DNA of 64,000 nucleotides from Nocardiopsis sp. FIRDI 009 (GTDB taxonomy: Bacteria > Actinomycetota > Actinomycetes > Streptosporangiales > Streptosporangiaceae). The notes under the pieces are model-generated. The model saw only the letters and a program-made list of their open reading frames with translations. It searched no databases and was not told the origin of the DNA. The stretch covers positions 1 through 64,000 of the forward strand of contig NZ_QPNC01000023.1 of assembly GCF_003386285.1 (NCBI RefSeq), read 5' to 3'. The position numbers and the translations under genes are program-made. Below are positions 44,274 through 55,501 of this stretch, piece by piece. The stretch's first letter is position 1. Every line of letters starts with the position of its first letter.

Positions 44274-45098
44274 CTACCAGGTCGGCTGAACGAACCCCAT
44301 CTCCGCGATTTTATCGCGGTTGGACTCGCGTGCGGTCAGGACCAGCGGGCCCTCGGCGGTGATGGCCACCGAGTGCTCGAAGTGCGCCGCGCGCTTGCCG
44401 TCCCTGGTCACGACGGTCCAGTCGTCGTCGAGCGTGACCACGTCGTGCCTGCCGAGCGTGGTCATCGGCTCGATGGCCAGGCACATCCCCTCGACCAGGC
44501 GCTGGCCCTTGCCGCGCCGGCCGTAGTTGAGCACGTGCGGGTCCATGTGCATCTCGGTGCCGATGCCGTGGCCCCCGTACTCACGGACGTTGCCGTAGCC
44601 GCCGTGCTTGGAGATGTGGGCGGCGATCGCGTGGCCGACGTCGCCCAGGCGCTTGCCCGGGCGCAGCTCGGCGATCCCCTTCCACATGGACTCCTCGCAC
44701 ACCTCCATCATCCGGAGGTCCTCCGGACGGCCCTCGCCGACCGCGACGGTGATCGCCGAGTCGCCGTGCCAGCCGTCCAGGACGGCCCCGCAGTCGATGG
44801 AGATGATGTCGCCCTCGGCCAGCACCCGCTCGGCGCTGGGGATGCCGTGGACGACCTCCTCGTTGACCGAGGCGCAGATGGAGCCGGGGAAGCCGTGGTA
44901 GCCCTTGAACGACGGGACGGCGCCCGCGTCGCGGATCATCCTCTCCGCGATCGCGTCCAGCTCCAGGGTGGACACCCCGGGCCGCACCGCGGCCCGGAGG
45001 GTGTCCAGGGCACGGGCCACGACCTGGCCCGCCGCCCTCATCTTGGCGATCTGCTCCGGCGTCTTGATCTGCACGTCCGGTTCCGCCTTACGAAACAT
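44274..45098 (-). CDS. map: methionine aminopeptidase type I
   Basis: 274 residues. The metal ligands are in SIDCGAVLDGWHGDSA (two Asp), GGHGIGTEMH (His), AIEPM (Glu) and FEHSVAI (Glu), as in MAP-1. It removes the N-terminal methionine from new proteins. The start ATG overlaps the adk stop by one base (TGATG). No zinc-finger extension is present. Confidence 0.95.
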   Translation of the reverse strand: MFRKAEPDVQIKTPEQIAKMRAAGQVVARALDTLRAAVRPGVSTLELDAIAERMIRDAGAVPSFKGYHGFPGSICASVNEEVVHGIPSAERVLAEGDIISIDCGAVLDGWHGDSAITVAVGEGRPEDLRMMEVCEESMWKGIAELRPGKRLGDVGHAIAAHISKHGGYGNVREYGGHGIGTEMHMDPHVLNYGRRGKGQRLVEGMCLAIEPMTTLGRHDVVTLDDDWTVVTRDGKRAAHFEHSVAITAEGPLVLTARESNRDKIAEMGFVQPTW

Positions 45099-45763
45099 CA
45101 GGAGCCGGCCTTCCCGACCTTCTCCTCGATGGCGGCCTTGGCGCGGGCCGTCACCTCCTCCACGGCACCCGCCGCGGCGATGGTGGACAGCAGACCCTCC
45201 GCCTCGTAGAACTCCACGAGCGGAGCGGTCTGCTCCCGGTAGACCTTGAGACGGTGGCGGATCGTCTCCTCGCGGTCGTCCTCGCGCTGGTAGAGCTCGG
45301 CGCCCTCGGTGTCGCAGCGGCCCGCCGTCCTGGGCGCGTCGTACTCCACGTGGTACACCCGACCGCACTCGGGGCACGAACGGCGGCCGGAGAGCCGCTT
45401 GACGACCTCGTCCTCGTCGACCCTCAGCTCCAGTACGACGTCGAGCCGTGTCCTGAGCTCGGCGAGCATCTCCTGGAGTTTCTCGGCCTGGGGGACGTTG
45501 CGGGGGAAACCGTCGAGCAGGAAGCCCGGCTTCGCGTCGTCCTGGGCCAGGCGGTCCTTGACCATGGCGTTCGTGACCTCGTCCGGGACGAGGTCGCCGC
45601 GGTCCATGTACTCCTTGGCCTTCTTGCCCAGCTCGGTACCGCCGCTGACGTTCGCCCGGAAGATGTCGCCCGTGGACACCTTGGGGACCGACAGCTCGGC
45701 CGCGAGGATCTGGGCCTGGGTGCCCTTACCGGCCCCAGGGGGTCCCACCAATACTGCACGCAT
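45098..45763 (-). CDS. adk: adenylate kinase
   Basis: 221 residues, the long form. The P-loop is [12 protein letters not shown] (7-18), the NMP site [13 protein letters not shown], and the [18 protein letters not shown] followed by CDTEG, giving three Cys and one Asp as probable zinc ligands. It interconverts ATP, AMP and ADP. The ATG immediately follows the secY stop with no gap. Confidence 0.96.
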   Translation of the reverse strand: MRAVLVGPPGAGKGTQAQILAAELSVPKVSTGDIFRANVSGGTELGKKAKEYMDRGDLVPDEVTNAMVKDRLAQDDAKPGFLLDGFPRNVPQAEKLQEMLAELRTRLDVVLELRVDEDEVVKRLSGRRSCPECGRVYHVEYDAPRTAGRCDTEGAELYQREDDREETIRHRLKVYREQTAPLVEFYEAEGLLSTIAAAGAVEEVTARAKAAIEEKVGKAGS

Positions 45764-47077
45764 TTATCGCAGAAAACCTTCGTAGTTCCTCTGCTGGAGG
45801 TGACTCTCGATCTGCTTCACCGTGTCCAGCCCGACACCGACCATGATCAGCACGCTCGTACCGCCGAAGGCGAAGCTCATCGAGGCGCCGGTGGCGCCCA
45901 GAGCCACCATCGGCAGGAGAGCGATCACGCCCAGGTACAGGGAGCCGGGGGTCGTCAGCCGCTTCAACACGTAGTCGAGGTACTCGGCGGTCGGACGCCC
46001 CGGTCGGATACCCGGGATGAACCCACCGTACTTCTTCATGTTGTCGGCGACCTCAACGGGGTTGAAGGTAATGGCCACGTAGAAGAAGGCGAAGCCGACG
46101 ATCATGAGGAAGAACGTCGTCATGTACACGGGGTGGTCGCCGGTGAGGAAGTAACTCTGGAGCGTCCTGATGACGACGTTGTCCGACTCCGGACCCACGA
46201 GGTTGATGATCATCTGCGGCAGGAACAGCATCGACGAGGCGAAGATCACGGGGATGATGCCCGCCTGGTTGACCTTCAGCGGGATGTACGTGGAGCTGCC
46301 GCCGTACATCCGCCGGCCCACCATCCGCTTGGCGTACTGCACCGGGATGCGGCGCTGCGCCTGCTCCATGAAGATCACGGCGGTCACCAGCGCCAGGGCC
46401 GCGATGCAGATGATGATGAAGGCCCAGACCGAGCGCTCCTCGTACATGCCCAGGATCGTCGACGGGAGCACCGCGATGACGGTCGTGAAGATCAGCAGCG
46501 ACATGCCGTTGCCGACGCCGCGCTCGGTGATGAGCTCACCGAACCACATCACCAGCATCGTGCCCGCGGTCATGACGAAGACCATGGTGACCAGGGTGAT
46601 GATGTCCTGGTTGGGCATGTAGGCCTGGACCGGAATGATCCCCTGGAACAGCAGGTTGGTCCGGGCCATCGCCACGATGCTGGTCGACTGCAGGACCGAG
46701 AGCATCAGGGTCAGGTAGCGGGTGTACTGTGTGATCTTCGCCTGACCGGCCTGGCCCTCCTTCTTGAGGGCCTCCAGACGGGGGATCACCACCGTCAACA
46801 GGTTGATGATGATGCTCGCGGTGATGTAGGGCATGACCCCGAGCGCGAACACCGCCAGCTGCAACAGCGCACCGCCACTGAACAGGTTGACAAGGTCGTA
46901 CACACCTGTGGCGTCACCGGCCTGCAGCGCCTCCATCTGGTCCCGGATCGCGGCCGAGTTGATGCCCGGCGCGGGAATGACCGCCCCCAGACGGAACAGC
47001 GTCAGGATGAACAGTGTGAACAGCAACTTGTTGCGCAGATCGGGCGTGCGGAATGCACGGACGAACGCACCTAGCAC
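45764..47077 (-). CDS. secY: preprotein translocase subunit SecY
   Basis: 437 residues and ten membrane segments, starting TPDLRNKLLFTLFILTLFRL with the plug region GGALLQLAVFALGVMPYITA and the ribosome-contact loops VQYAKRMVGRRMYGG and FIPGIRPGRPTAEYLD. It forms the Sec channel. GTG start with AGGAGG close upstream. A hairpin in the 284-bp gap after rplO suggests secY-adk-map has a promoter of its own. Confidence 0.97.
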   Translation of the reverse strand: MLGAFVRAFRTPDLRNKLLFTLFILTLFRLGAVIPAPGINSAAIRDQMEALQAGDATGVYDLVNLFSGGALLQLAVFALGVMPYITASIIINLLTVVIPRLEALKKEGQAGQAKITQYTRYLTLMLSVLQSTSIVAMARTNLLFQGIIPVQAYMPNQDIITLVTMVFVMTAGTMLVMWFGELITERGVGNGMSLLIFTTVIAVLPSTILGMYEERSVWAFIIICIAALALVTAVIFMEQAQRRIPVQYAKRMVGRRMYGGSSTYIPLKVNQAGIIPVIFASSMLFLPQMIINLVGPESDNVVIRTLQSYFLTGDHPVYMTTFFLMIVGFAFFYVAITFNPVEVADNMKKYGGFIPGIRPGRPTAEYLDYVLKRLTTPGSLYLGVIALLPMVALGATGASMSFAFGGTSVLIMVGVGLDTVKQIESHLQQRNYEGFLR

Positions 47078-47288
47078 GTCTCCTCCTGCGCGATTTCGGC
47101 GGCGGAACGGGTTCCAGACATCGCGGCCGATCCTGAATCGTCGTAGATCGTCAGCACGGGGCTCCTGCCCCGTACTCGGAAGTACTCACATTACGTCAAG
47201 CGGGGGGTTCGAACAGATGGCACTGTAACAGTCATCACCCCGGCGCGGCGGACCGACCGTCATAACGATCGCCACTCACAACGCGCGA

Positions 47289-47334
47289 GGGCGCCCGCCG
47301 GCGGGTCGGTCACTGACCTGCCGGGCGGGCGCCC
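47289..47334 (-). terminator. hairpin between rplO and secY
   Basis: GGGCGCCCGCC (47289-47299) pairs with GGCGGGCGCCC (47324-47334); inside, GGCGGGTC pairs with GACCTGCC. A 19-bp stem with a small internal break, 28 bp after the rplO stop. A leftward TTGACG lies near 47197-47202 ahead of secY. Confidence 0.75.
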
Positions 47335-47361
47335 CCTGCAAACGCATCGCGGGGAAGACCC

Positions 47362-47826
47362 CTACAGCTCGGTGACGGAGCCACCGGCGGCGGTGATCTT
47401 CTCCTTCGCCGAGGCGGAGAACGCGTTCGCGCTCACCTGCACGGCGACGGTGATCTCACCGGTCCCCAGCACCTTGACGGGCTGGTTCTTGCGAACCGCG
47501 CCCTTGGCGACCAGGTCCTCGACCGTGACCGTGCCACCCTCGGGGTAGAGCTCGGTCAGGCGGTCCAGGTTGACGACCTGGTAGGTCGTCTTGAACCGGG
47601 CGTTGCTGAAGCCCTTGAGCTTGGGCACCCGCTTGATGAGCGGCATCTGGCCACCCTCGAAGCCGGGGCGCACGGTGCTGCGAGCCTTCGTGCCCTTGGT
47701 GCCCCGACCGGCGGTCTTGCCCTTGGACGCCTCGCCGCGGCCCTTGCGGATCTTGGCCTTGTTGGCACCCGGGGCCGGCCGCAGGTGGTGCAGCTTGAGC
47801 AGCTCGTCGGGGTTGTAGTCGCTCAT
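47362..47826 (-). CDS. rplO: ribosomal protein uL15
   Basis: 154 residues. [20 protein letters not shown], the glycine-rich [20 protein letters not shown] and [18 protein letters not shown] identify L15, a late-assembly large-subunit protein. The ATG overlaps the rpmD stop by four bases. Confidence 0.97.
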   Translation of the reverse strand: MSDYNPDELLKLHHLRPAPGANKAKIRKGRGEASKGKTAGRGTKGTKARSTVRPGFEGGQMPLIKRVPKLKGFSNARFKTTYQVVNLDRLTELYPEGGTVTVEDLVAKGAVRKNQPVKVLGTGEITVAVQVSANAFSASAKEKITAAGGSVTEL

Positions 47827-48008
47827 TCGGCAACCTCCTCGACAGAGACGAGGTGCGAGACGATCGTGATCTGACCGCGAACCTCGGGACGGTCCTCACG
47901 GATGGTGGACTTGCCGATCCGGCCCAGGCCCAGCGTCTGGAGGGCAGCGTGCTGCTTCTCCTTGCCGCCGATCTTGGAACGGGTCTGCGTGATCTTGAGC
48001 TTGGCCAT
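47823..48008 (-). CDS. rpmD: ribosomal protein uL30
   Basis: 61 residues: [20 protein letters not shown] and [20 protein letters not shown], typical of bacterial L30. It lies two bases after rpsE and overlaps rplO (ATGA). Many bacteria lack it; here it is complete. Confidence 0.96.
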   Translation of the reverse strand: MAKLKITQTRSKIGGKEKQHAALQTLGLGRIGKSTIREDRPEVRGQITIVSHLVSVEEVAE

Positions 48009-48010
48009 GG

Positions 48011-48613
48011 TCAGGCTCCTGCCTTCGCCTCAGCACGAGCACGCAGGAGCGCGGCCGGGGCGATGTCCTCGATCGGCAGGCCACGGCGGGCGGCGATCTC
48101 CTCGGGCTGGTTGAGGCCCTTCAGAGCGGCCACGGTGGCGTGCACGATGTTGAGCGGGTTGGACGAGCCGAGCGACTTGCTCAGGACGTCGTGGATGCCG
48201 GCGCACTCCAGGACGGCGCGCACGGGACCGCCGGCGATGACACCGGTACCCGGGGCGGCCGGACGGAGCAGGACAACGCCCGCGGCGTCCTCGCCCTGGA
48301 CCTGGTGCACGATCGTGCCCTGGACGCGGGGGACGCGGAAGAAGTTCTTCTTCGCCTCCTCGACACCCTTGGCGATCGCGGCCGGGACCTCCTTGGCCTT
48401 GCCGTAACCGACACCGACCATGCCGTTGCCGTCACCGACGACGACCAGGGCGGTGAAGGAGAAGCGACGGCCGCCCTTGACGACCTTCGCGACCCGGTTG
48501 ATGGTCACGACCTTCTCGATGTAGGAGACACCCTTGTCTGCGGCGCCGCCGCGGCGATCGTCACGGCGATCACGCCGCTCGCCACCGGCGCCGCGCCGCG
48601 GTGCTGCAGCCAT
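48011..48613 (-). CDS. rpsE: ribosomal protein uS5
   Basis: 200 residues. The double-stranded RNA-binding part ([20 protein letters not shown]) begins near 30, followed by [20 protein letters not shown] and [21 protein letters not shown]5 lines the mRNA entry channel and affects accuracy. The Arg/Asp-rich first 28 residues are an actinobacterial extension. No obvious change in the spectinomycin loop region ([10 protein letters not shown]). Confidence 0.97.
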   Translation of the reverse strand: MAAAPRRGAGGERRDRRDDRRGGAADKGVSYIEKVVTINRVAKVVKGGRRFSFTALVVVGDGNGMVGVGYGKAKEVPAAIAKGVEEAKKNFFRVPRVQGTIVHQVQGEDAAGVVLLRPAAPGTGVIAGGPVRAVLECAGIHDVLSKSLGSSNPLNIVHATVAALKGLNQPEEIAARRGLPIEDIAPAALLRARAEAKAGA

Positions 48614-48663
48614 CAGTGGTTCCTCTTCTCGTGGTTGATGTTGCCAGGTACAGAGGTCATCGA

Positions 48664-49044
48664 CTAGAACTCCAGTCCGCCCTCGCGCGCCGCGTCGGCG
48701 AGCTTGGCGATACGGCCGGCGTACTGGTTCCCGCCGCGGTCGAACACGACCTGGGTGATGCCGGCGTCCTTCGCGCGCTGCGCGAGGAGCTGGCCCACCT
48801 TGACCGACCGGTCGGACTTGGTGCCCTCAAGCCCGCGGACATCGGGCTCGACGGAGGACGCGGCGGCCAGCGTGTGGCCCTTCGTGTCGTCGATGATCTG
48901 CGCGACGATGTGCTTGGAGGAGCGGAACACGGCCAGACGCGGACGCTCGGCGGTGCCCACGACCTTCTTGCGGACGCGGAACTGGCGGCGCGCACGGGAG
49001 GTGGCGCGCTTGGCGGTCCGCTTGCGGCTCACGGTGATGCCCAT
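48664..49044 (-). CDS. rplR: ribosomal protein uL18
   Basis: 126 residues: [40 protein letters not shown] and [21 protein letters not shown]18 binds 5S rRNA with L5. It begins two bases after rplF. Confidence 0.97.
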   Translation of the reverse strand: MGITVSRKRTAKRATSRARRQFRVRKKVVGTAERPRLAVFRSSKHIVAQIIDDTKGHTLAAASSVEPDVRGLEGTKSDRSVKVGQLLAQRAKDAGITQVVFDRGGNQYAGRIAKLADAAREGGLEF

Positions 49045-49046
49045 GC

Positions 49047-49586
49047 CTACTTACCAGCCTTTCCGGCCTTGCGGCGGATGTGCTCACCCTGGTACCGCAC
49101 GCCCTTGGCCTTGTACGGGTCAGGCTTGCGCAGACCGCGGATGTTCGCGGCGACCTGGCCCACCAGCTGCTTGTCGATGCCCTCGACGTGGAGGAGCGTC
49201 GGCTTCTCGACGCGGAACTTGATGCCCTCGGGGGGCTCCACCACGACGGGGTGGCTGTAGCCCAGCGAGAACTCCAGGTTGGCGCCGCGGGCCTGGACGC
49301 GGTAACCCACACCGTGGATCTCCAGCGTCTTGGAGTAGCCCTCGGAGACACCCTTGATGAGGTTGGCGATCAGCGCACGGGTCAGACCGTGCAGCGACCG
49401 GTTCTCCGGCTTGTCGTCGGGACGCACCACCGTGATCAGGCCGTCCTCGTCCTTGGTGACGGTGATCGGCTCAGCGATGGTGTGCTTCAGTTCGCCCTTC
49501 GGCCCCTTGACAGTGACGTCTTGCCCGTCAATCGTGACTTCGACGCCCTTGGGGACCGAGATCGGCAGTCGACCGATACGCGACAT
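49047..49586 (-). CDS. rplF: ribosomal protein uL6
   Basis: 179 residues: [40 protein letters not shown] and [21 protein letters not shown]6 lies near the factor-binding site of the large subunit. It follows rpsH after 17 bp. Confidence 0.97.
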   Translation of the reverse strand: MSRIGRLPISVPKGVEVTIDGQDVTVKGPKGELKHTIAEPITVTKDEDGLITVVRPDDKPENRSLHGLTRALIANLIKGVSEGYSKTLEIHGVGYRVQARGANLEFSLGYSHPVVVEPPEGIKFRVEKPTLLHVEGIDKQLVGQVAANIRGLRKPDPYKAKGVRYQGEHIRRKAGKAGK

Positions 49587-49603
49587 GCTTCAATCTCTCC
49601 CTG

Positions 49604-50002
49604 TTACCAGACGTAGGCGAGGACTTCGCCGCCAACGCCACGCTTCTTGGCCTGCTTGTCGGTCATCAGGCCACCGGACGTCGAAATGATCGCCACGCCG
49701 AGGCCGCCCAGCACCCGGGGCAGGTTCTCCTTCTTCGCGTACACCCGCAGACCGGGCTTGGAGACCCGGCGGATGCCCGCGATGGAGCGCTCACGGGTGG
49801 GGCCGTACTTCAGGTCCAGGACGAGGCTCTTGCCCACGGCGGCCTCTTCGGTCCGCCAGCCCTGGATGAAGCCCTCCTGCTGGAGGATCTCGGCGATGTG
49901 CGCCTTGATCTTGGAATACGGCATCGTCACGGTGTCGTGGTACGCCGAATTCGCGTTACGCAGACGCGTCAGCATGTCTGCGATCGGGTCGGTCATCGTC
50001 AT
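49604..50002 (-). CDS. rpsH: ribosomal protein uS8
   Basis: 132 residues starting [20 protein letters not shown], ending [20 protein letters not shown] and EVLAYVW. S8 is a primary 16S rRNA binder and the autoregulator of the spc operon in E. coli. ATG 50002 gives the conserved N-terminus. It follows rpsN after an unusually long 281-bp spacer with two hairpins. Confidence 0.96.
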   Translation of the reverse strand: MTMTDPIADMLTRLRNANSAYHDTVTMPYSKIKAHIAEILQQEGFIQGWRTEEAAVGKSLVLDLKYGPTRERSIAGIRRVSKPGLRVYAKKENLPRVLGGLGVAIISTSGGLMTDKQAKKRGVGGEVLAYVW

Positions 50003-50164
50003 GGCCGACTGGCCCTTCCTCACCGCGGTTTCCGAGTGCGGGCCTTCCCAGAGCCTGTCCCCGCACGGGCGTACCCGTGGAGGTGCACAACCGGACCTAC
50101 GGCGTGGTCGTGGGCACCGCGATCCCGAGAGGGACTGCCGTGCCCTGATGGTTGGATGGTGCCA

Positions 50165-50191
50165 GACCGTTCCCGACGTGTGGGAACGGTC
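50165..50191 (-). other. hairpin in the rpsN-rpsH spacer (1)
   Basis: GACCGTTCCC (50165-50174) and GGGAACGGTC (50182-50191) form a perfect 10-bp stem with a seven-base loop on the leftward transcript, midway between the two genes. Confidence 0.6.
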
Positions 50192-50227
50192 ACTGCTGTT
50201 GAGCCGGTGAGCGGCGGCTCCGGGGGG

Positions 50228-50270
50228 CGGCCCCGCGGTGCTCTCCCCTACGGGAGCGCGGACGGGGCCG
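50228..50270 (-). other. hairpin in the rpsN-rpsH spacer (2)
   Basis: CGGCCCCG (50228-50235) pairs with CGGGGCCG (50263-50270), and GCTC with GAGC inside. It starts about 14 bp after the rpsN stop. With the neighbouring hairpin it may terminate, process or stabilise the transcript here. Confidence 0.55.
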
Positions 50271-50283
50271 GCCCCACCGGGAA

Positions 50284-50469
50284 CTACCAGCTCGACTTGG
50301 CGATACCGGGCAGCTCGCCCCGGTGGGCCATCTCGCGGAAGCAGATGCGGCAGAGGCCGAACTTCCGGTAGACGGCGCGGGGGCGGCCGCACCGCGAGCA
50401 TCGAGTATACGCGCGAACGGCGAACTTCGGCTTGCGGGCCGCCTTCGCGATCAGGGACTTCTTAGCCAT
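50284..50469 (-). CDS. rpsZ: ribosomal protein uS14, zinc type
   Basis: 61 residues: [20 protein letters not shown] then [20 protein letters not shown] and [20 protein letters not shown]. Two CxxC pairs (C24, C27, C40, C43) bind zinc, so this is the short C+ form of S14. It follows rplE after 13 bp. Confidence 0.96.
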   Translation of the reverse strand: MAKKSLIAKAARKPKFAVRAYTRCSRCGRPRAVYRKFGLCRICFREMAHRGELPGIAKSSW

Positions 50470-50482
50470 CTTGCGTTACCCC

Positions 50483-51058
50483 TCAGGCTTCCTTGAACGG
50501 GAAACCGAGCCGCTTGAGCAGGCTGCGGCCCTGGTCGTCGTTGGTCGCCGTGGTGACGACCGTGATGTCCATGCCACGCTGCCGGTCGACCTTGTCCGGG
50601 TCCACCTCGTGGAACATGACCTGCTCGGTCAGACCGAAGGTGTAGTTCCCGTTCCCGTCGAACTGCTTCGGGGACAGACCGCGGAAGTCCCGGATCCGGG
50701 GCAGGGCCAGGGAGAGCATCCGGTCGAGGAACTCCCACATCCGGTCGCCGCGCAGCGTGACGCTGGCGCCGATCGGCTGCCCCTCGCGCAGCTTGAACTG
50801 CGCGATGGAGTTCTTCGCGCGGTTGATCCGCGGCTTCTGCCCGGTGATCGCCGACAGGTCGGCGACCGCGCCCTGGATCAGCTTCGCGTCCCGCGCCGCC
50901 TCGCCGACACCCATGTTGACCACGATCTTCGTCAGACCGGGGATCTGCATGACGTTGGTGAGCTCGAACTCCTCCTTGAGGGCGGGAGCGATCTCGTTAC
51001 GGTACTTCTCCTTCAGCCGCGGCATCGGAGGGACCGTGATGTCGTTGGTGACCGTCAT
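50483..51058 (-). CDS. rplE: ribosomal protein uL5
   Basis: 191 residues: [40 protein letters not shown] and [21 protein letters not shown]5 binds 5S rRNA and forms bridge B1b with S13. The start overlaps the rplX stop (ATGA). Confidence 0.97.
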   Translation of the reverse strand: MTVTNDITVPPMPRLKEKYRNEIAPALKEEFELTNVMQIPGLTKIVVNMGVGEAARDAKLIQGAVADLSAITGQKPRINRAKNSIAQFKLREGQPIGASVTLRGDRMWEFLDRMLSLALPRIRDFRGLSPKQFDGNGNYTFGLTEQVMFHEVDPDKVDRQRGMDITVVTTATNDDQGRSLLKRLGFPFKEA

Positions 51059-51363
51059 CAGATGTCCTTACCAGTGCGGCGGGAGACCCGAACCTTGGTT
51101 CCGTCTTCCTCGAAGCGGTAGCCCACCCGGGTAGGCTTGCCGTCCTCCGCGAGCGCGACGTTGCTCACGTGGATCGGGGCCTCCTTGGTGACGACCTCGC
51201 CCTGCTGGCCGCCCGCCGGGTTGGCCTTCCTGTGCTTCTTGACCAGGTTGACGCCCTCGACGACGACACGGTCCTCACGCGGGAGGGCCTTGACGACCTT
51301 CCCGGTGGCACCCTTGTCCTTGCCGGCGATGACGATGACCTCGTCGCCAGATTTGATCTTCAT
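51058..51363 (-). CDS. rplX: ribosomal protein uL24
   Basis: 101 residues with the KOW motif [21 protein letters not shown], then [21 protein letters not shown]24 is an assembly initiator of the 50S subunit. It follows rplN after three bases. Confidence 0.97.
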   Translation of the reverse strand: MKIKSGDEVIVIAGKDKGATGKVVKALPREDRVVVEGVNLVKKHRKANPAGGQQGEVVTKEAPIHVSNVALAEDGKPTRVGYRFEEDGTKVRVSRRTGKDI

Positions 51364-51366
51364 CGC

Positions 51367-51735
51367 CTACAGCACCTCCGGCGCCAGCGAAATGATGCGC
51401 ATGTACTTCTTGTCCCGCAGCTCGCGCCCGACCGGGCCGAAGATACGGGTGCCTCGCGGGTCCCCACCGTCCTTGATGAGCACGGCAGCGTTCTCATCGA
51501 AGCGGATGTAGGAGCCGTCGGGCCGGCGGCGCTCCTTGACGGTGCGCACGACAACGGCCTTGACGACGTCGCCCTTCTTGACTCCAGCGCCAGGCAGGGC
51601 GTCCTTCACCGTGGCGACGATCGTGTCGCCGATCCCGGCGTAGCGCCGACCCGAGCCACCGAGAACACGGATGGTGAGGATCTCCTTGGCACCCGTGTTG
51701 TCGGCGACCTTGAGTCGCGACTCCTGCTGAATCAC
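51367..51735 (-). CDS. rplN: ribosomal protein uL14
   Basis: 122 residues starting [20 protein letters not shown], with [16 protein letters not shown] at the end. L14 contacts 16S rRNA in bridges B5 and B8. GTG 51735 has AGGAG upstream. It is the first gene of the classical spc operon; a 13-bp hairpin precedes it. Confidence 0.97.
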   Translation of the reverse strand: MIQQESRLKVADNTGAKEILTIRVLGGSGRRYAGIGDTIVATVKDALPGAGVKKGDVVKAVVVRTVKERRRPDGSYIRFDENAAVLIKDGGDPRGTRIFGPVGRELRDKKYMRIISLAPEVL

Positions 51736-51799
51736 GTCTGCTCCTGATGTGATGCGTGCGGTCCACTGCCGCACGGCTAGGTGGTCTCACCCCTCGCGC

Positions 51800-51828
51800 C
51801 GGCGGCCGACACCGAGTGTCGGCCGCCG
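51800..51828 (-). terminator. hairpin at the S10/spc operon boundary
   Basis: CGGCGGCCGACAC (51800-51812) pairs perfectly with GTGTCGGCCGCCG (51816-51828) around a three-base loop. It starts 12 bp after the rpsQ stop and ends 65 bp before rplN. No U-tract. Confidence 0.75.
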
Positions 51829-51839
51829 ACAGGCCGGGG

Positions 51840-52112
51840 TTACTTAGCCTTCTCCAGGATCTCCACGACGCGCCAACGCTTCGTCGCGGAGAGCGGCCGG
51901 GTCTCCATCAAACGGACCCGGTCACCGACGCCACAGGAGTTCGCCTCGTCGTGCGCCTTGTACTTGGTCGTCCGACGGATGACCTTGCCGTACAGGGCGT
52001 GCTTGACGCGGTCCTCGACCTCGACAACGACGGTCTTGTCCATCTTGTCGCTGACGACGTAGCCCTCGCGCACCTTGCGGTAGTTGCGGGTCGCGGTCTG
52101 GTTCTCACTCAT
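51840..52112 (-). CDS. rpsQ: ribosomal protein uS17
   Basis: 90 residues: [40 protein letters not shown] and [21 protein letters not shown]17 is a primary 16S rRNA binder. It overlaps rpmC by four bases. Last gene of the S10 cluster. Confidence 0.97.
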   Translation of the reverse strand: MSENQTATRNYRKVREGYVVSDKMDKTVVVEVEDRVKHALYGKVIRRTTKYKAHDEANSCGVGDRVRLMETRPLSATKRWRVVEILEKAK

Positions 52113-52363
52113 TCGGCTGCTTCCTTCGTCTCCTCAGCCGACTCACCAGACAGCGGGACGATGCCCAGCTCGTGCTCCCGCAGGACCGTGTAGATCCGCG
52201 CGATCTCACGCTTCACGGTACGCAGACGGCTGTGGTTGTCGAGCTGGCCGGTGGCGGCCTGGAAGCGGAGGTTGAAGAGCTCGGTCTTCGCTTCCTTGAG
52301 CTTGCCGACCAGGTCCTCGACGGACTGGTCACGCAGCTCGTGGGCAGTCACGGACTTCGCCAT
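52109..52363 (-). CDS. rpmC: ribosomal protein uL29
   Basis: 84 residues with [40 protein letters not shown] and [16 protein letters not shown]29 lies at the exit tunnel by L23. ATG 52363 shares one base with the rplP stop (TGATG); GTG 52366 is a possible alternative. An acidic tail follows the fold. Confidence 0.96.
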   Translation of the reverse strand: MAKSVTAHELRDQSVEDLVGKLKEAKTELFNLRFQAATGQLDNHSRLRTVKREIARIYTVLREHELGIVPLSGESAEETKEAAE

Positions 52364-52776
52364 CACTCCCCCTCCCGCTTAACAAACTTGCACTTCATCG
52401 GGAGCTTGTGCATCGCACGGCGCATAGCCTCCTTGGCCACCGCCTCGGGCACGCCCGACAGCTCGAACATCACGCGCCCGGGCTTGACCGGCGCGACCCA
52501 CCACTCGGGCGAACCCTTACCGGAACCCATGCGGACCTCGGCGGGCTTCTTCGTCAGCGGGCGGTCCGGGAAGATGTTGATCCACACCTTGCCGCCACGC
52601 TTGATGTGCCGCGTCATGGCGATACGAGCCGCCTCGATCTGGCGGTTCGTCACGTAGGCCGCGTCCAGCGCCTGGATGCCGTACTCACCGAAGGTCACCG
52701 TGGTACCGCCCTTGGCCTTGCCACGAAGGTCCGGGTGGTGCTGCTTACGGTACTTGACCTTACGAGGAATAAGCAC
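52363..52776 (-). CDS. rplP: ribosomal protein uL16
   Basis: 137 residues: [40 protein letters not shown] and [21 protein letters not shown]16 helps position A-site tRNA and is needed for peptidyl transfer. GTG start three bases after rpsC. Confidence 0.97.
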   Translation of the reverse strand: MLIPRKVKYRKQHHPDLRGKAKGGTTVTFGEYGIQALDAAYVTNRQIEAARIAMTRHIKRGGKVWINIFPDRPLTKKPAEVRMGSGKGSPEWWVAPVKPGRVMFELSGVPEAVAKEAMRRAMHKLPMKCKFVKREGE

Positions 52777-52779
52777 TGG

Positions 52780-53582
<803 letters not shown>

Positions 53583-53583
<1 letters not shown>

Positions 53584-53951
53584 TATCGGGTCCTTTCCTT
53601 CGTCTTGGACGAGGCGCCCGAGTTCTCAGCGACGACCACGGTGATGTGGCTCGTGCGCTTGGTCACCCGGAAGGCGCGGCCGAAGCCTCGCGGACGAATG
53701 CGCTTCAGGGTCGGACCCTCGTCCACCCACGCGCGCTCGACCACCAGCGTCTCACGGTCCAGCTTGTCATTGTGCTCAGCGTTGGCGATGGCACTGGCCA
53801 GTACCTTGCCAACAGGCTCGCTCGCCGACTGGGGCGCGAACCGGAGCACCGCCTGTGCCTCGTCAGCGGGCAACCCGCGAATAAGGTCCACCACCCGGCG
53901 GGCCTTCCGGGGCGTAACACGGACGAACCGTGCCTGAGCCCTCGTTCCCAT
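53583..53951 (-). CDS. rplV: ribosomal protein uL22
   Basis: 122 residues: [40 protein letters not shown] and [20 protein letters not shown]. The beta-hairpin reaches into the exit tunnel near the macrolide site. ATG 53951 has GAGGG upstream and gives the family N-terminus; an upstream in-frame GTG (53969) is less likely. Confidence 0.96.
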
Positions 53952-54023
53952 CGCTTTTCCCTCGCTCACGGAAATTCATCTCCACTCACCGTGGAGAAAT
54001 GGTTCTTACTCCTGCTGCAACCG

Positions 54024-54302
54024 CTAACGGCGGCTACGGCGGTCTTCCTTGACGTGGCTGCGGAAAGTACGCGTGGGAGCGAACTCGCCGAGCTTGTGGC
54101 CGACCATCGACTCGGACACGAACACGGGGACGTGCTTGCGACCGTCGTGGACGGCGATCGTGTGGCCGATCATCTCCGGGACGATCATGGACCGCCGGGA
54201 CCACGTCTTGATGACGTTCTTGGTCCCCTTCTCGTTCTGCGCTTCCACCTTCTTGATCAGGTGGTCGTCGACGAAGGGACCCTTCTTCAGGCTACGTGGC
54301 AT
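54024..54302 (-). CDS. rpsS: ribosomal protein uS19
   Basis: 92 residues starting [20 protein letters not shown] with [20 protein letters not shown] and [21 protein letters not shown]19 lies in the head of the small subunit with S13. It begins 12 bp after rplB and ends in Arg-rich DRRSRR. Confidence 0.97.
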   Translation of the reverse strand: MPRSLKKGPFVDDHLIKKVEAQNEKGTKNVIKTWSRRSMIVPEMIGHTIAVHDGRKHVPVFVSESMVGHKLGEFAPTRTFRSHVKEDRRSRR

Positions 54303-54314
54303 CAGACGTGCTCC

Positions 54315-55154
54315 TTACCGCTTCTTCTTACCGCTACGCCGACGCCGCACGATGAGCTTGTCGCTGGCCTTGTTCTTGGCCCGGGTCCGGCCTTCCTTCT
54401 TACCCCAGGGGCTGACCGGGTGCCGACCACCGGAGGTCTTGCCCTCACCACCACCGTGCGGGTGGTCAACCGGGTTCATGACCACACCACGGACGGTGGG
54501 GCGCTTGCCCTTCCACCGCGAGCGGCCGGCCTTACCCCAGTTGATGTTGGACTGCTCGGCGTTGCCGACCTGTCCGACGGTCGCGCGGCAGGTGATCTCC
54601 ACCATGCGCATCTCGCCGGAGGGCATACGCAGCGTGGCGTACCCGCCCTCCTTGGCCAGGAGCTGGATCTGGGATCCCGCGGAGCGGCCGAGCTTGGCAC
54701 CGCCACCGGGCTTGAGCTCCACCGCGTGCACGAACGTACCCGTGGGGATGTTGCGCAGCGGGAGGCAGTTGCCCGGCTTGATGTCCGACTGCGGACCGTT
54801 CTCGACGCGGTCGCCCTGCTTGAGGCCGGCGGGCGCCAGGATGTAGCGCTTCTCGCCGTCCACGTAGTGCAGCAGGGCGATGCGGGCCGTGCGGTTCGGG
54901 TCGTACTCGATGTGCGCGACCTTGGCCGGCACGCCGTCCTTGTCGTGGCGACGGAAGTCGATCACGCGGTAGGCGCGCTTGTGACCGCCACCCTGGTGGC
55001 GGGCGGTGATGCGGCCGTGGCCGTTACGCCCGCCCTTGGAGTGCAGCGGACGCACCAGGGACTTCTCCGGCTCCGAGCGCGTGATCTCGACGAAGTCGCT
55101 CACGCTGGAACCGCGACGACCCGGTGTCGTCGGCTTGTACTTACGAATGCCCAT
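54315..55154 (-). CDS. rplB: ribosomal protein uL2
   Basis: 279 residues: [40 protein letters not shown] and the catalytic-centre region [20 protein letters not shown] with the conserved His. L2 is needed for peptidyl transfer and subunit joining. The tail is Lys/Arg-rich. It follows rplW after 56 bp. Confidence 0.97.
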   Translation of the reverse strand: MGIRKYKPTTPGRRGSSVSDFVEITRSEPEKSLVRPLHSKGGRNGHGRITARHQGGGHKRAYRVIDFRRHDKDGVPAKVAHIEYDPNRTARIALLHYVDGEKRYILAPAGLKQGDRVENGPQSDIKPGNCLPLRNIPTGTFVHAVELKPGGGAKLGRSAGSQIQLLAKEGGYATLRMPSGEMRMVEITCRATVGQVGNAEQSNINWGKAGRSRWKGKRPTVRGVVMNPVDHPHGGGEGKTSGGRHPVSPWGKKEGRTRAKNKASDKLIVRRRRSGKKKR

Positions 55155-55210
55155 CTTCTTCGCGCATTCCTTTACGTGTTACTTGGTGTGTAGCGGTCAG
55201 ACCCGGAAGG

Positions 55211-55501
55211 TCAGACACCGAAGATGTCGATCCGGTCGCCCTCGGCGACACCGACGATCGCGCGCTTGGTGTCGGGACGCTTCCCGTAACCGAAGCGGGT
55301 GCGCTTGCGCTTGCCCTTGCGGTTGATCGTGTTCACGCTCGTGACCTTCACGTCGAAGATCTTCTCGACCGCGATCTTGATCTGGGTCTTGTTGGCGTCC
55401 GGGCGGACGATGAACGTGTACTTGTTCTCGTCCATGAGCCCGTAGCTCTTCTCGGAGATCACCGGCTCGATGATGATGTCCCGGTGGTCGGCGATCCTCA
55501 C
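55211..55501 (-). CDS. rplW: ribosomal protein uL23
   Basis: 96 residues: [40 protein letters not shown] and [21 protein letters not shown]23 docks SRP and trigger factor at the exit tunnel. The start overlaps the rplD stop (ATGA-type). Confidence 0.97.
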   Translation of the reverse strand: MRIADHRDIIIEPVISEKSYGLMDENKYTFIVRPDANKTQIKIAVEKIFDVKVTSVNTINRKGKRKRTRFGYGKRPDTKRAIVGVAEGDRIDIFGV

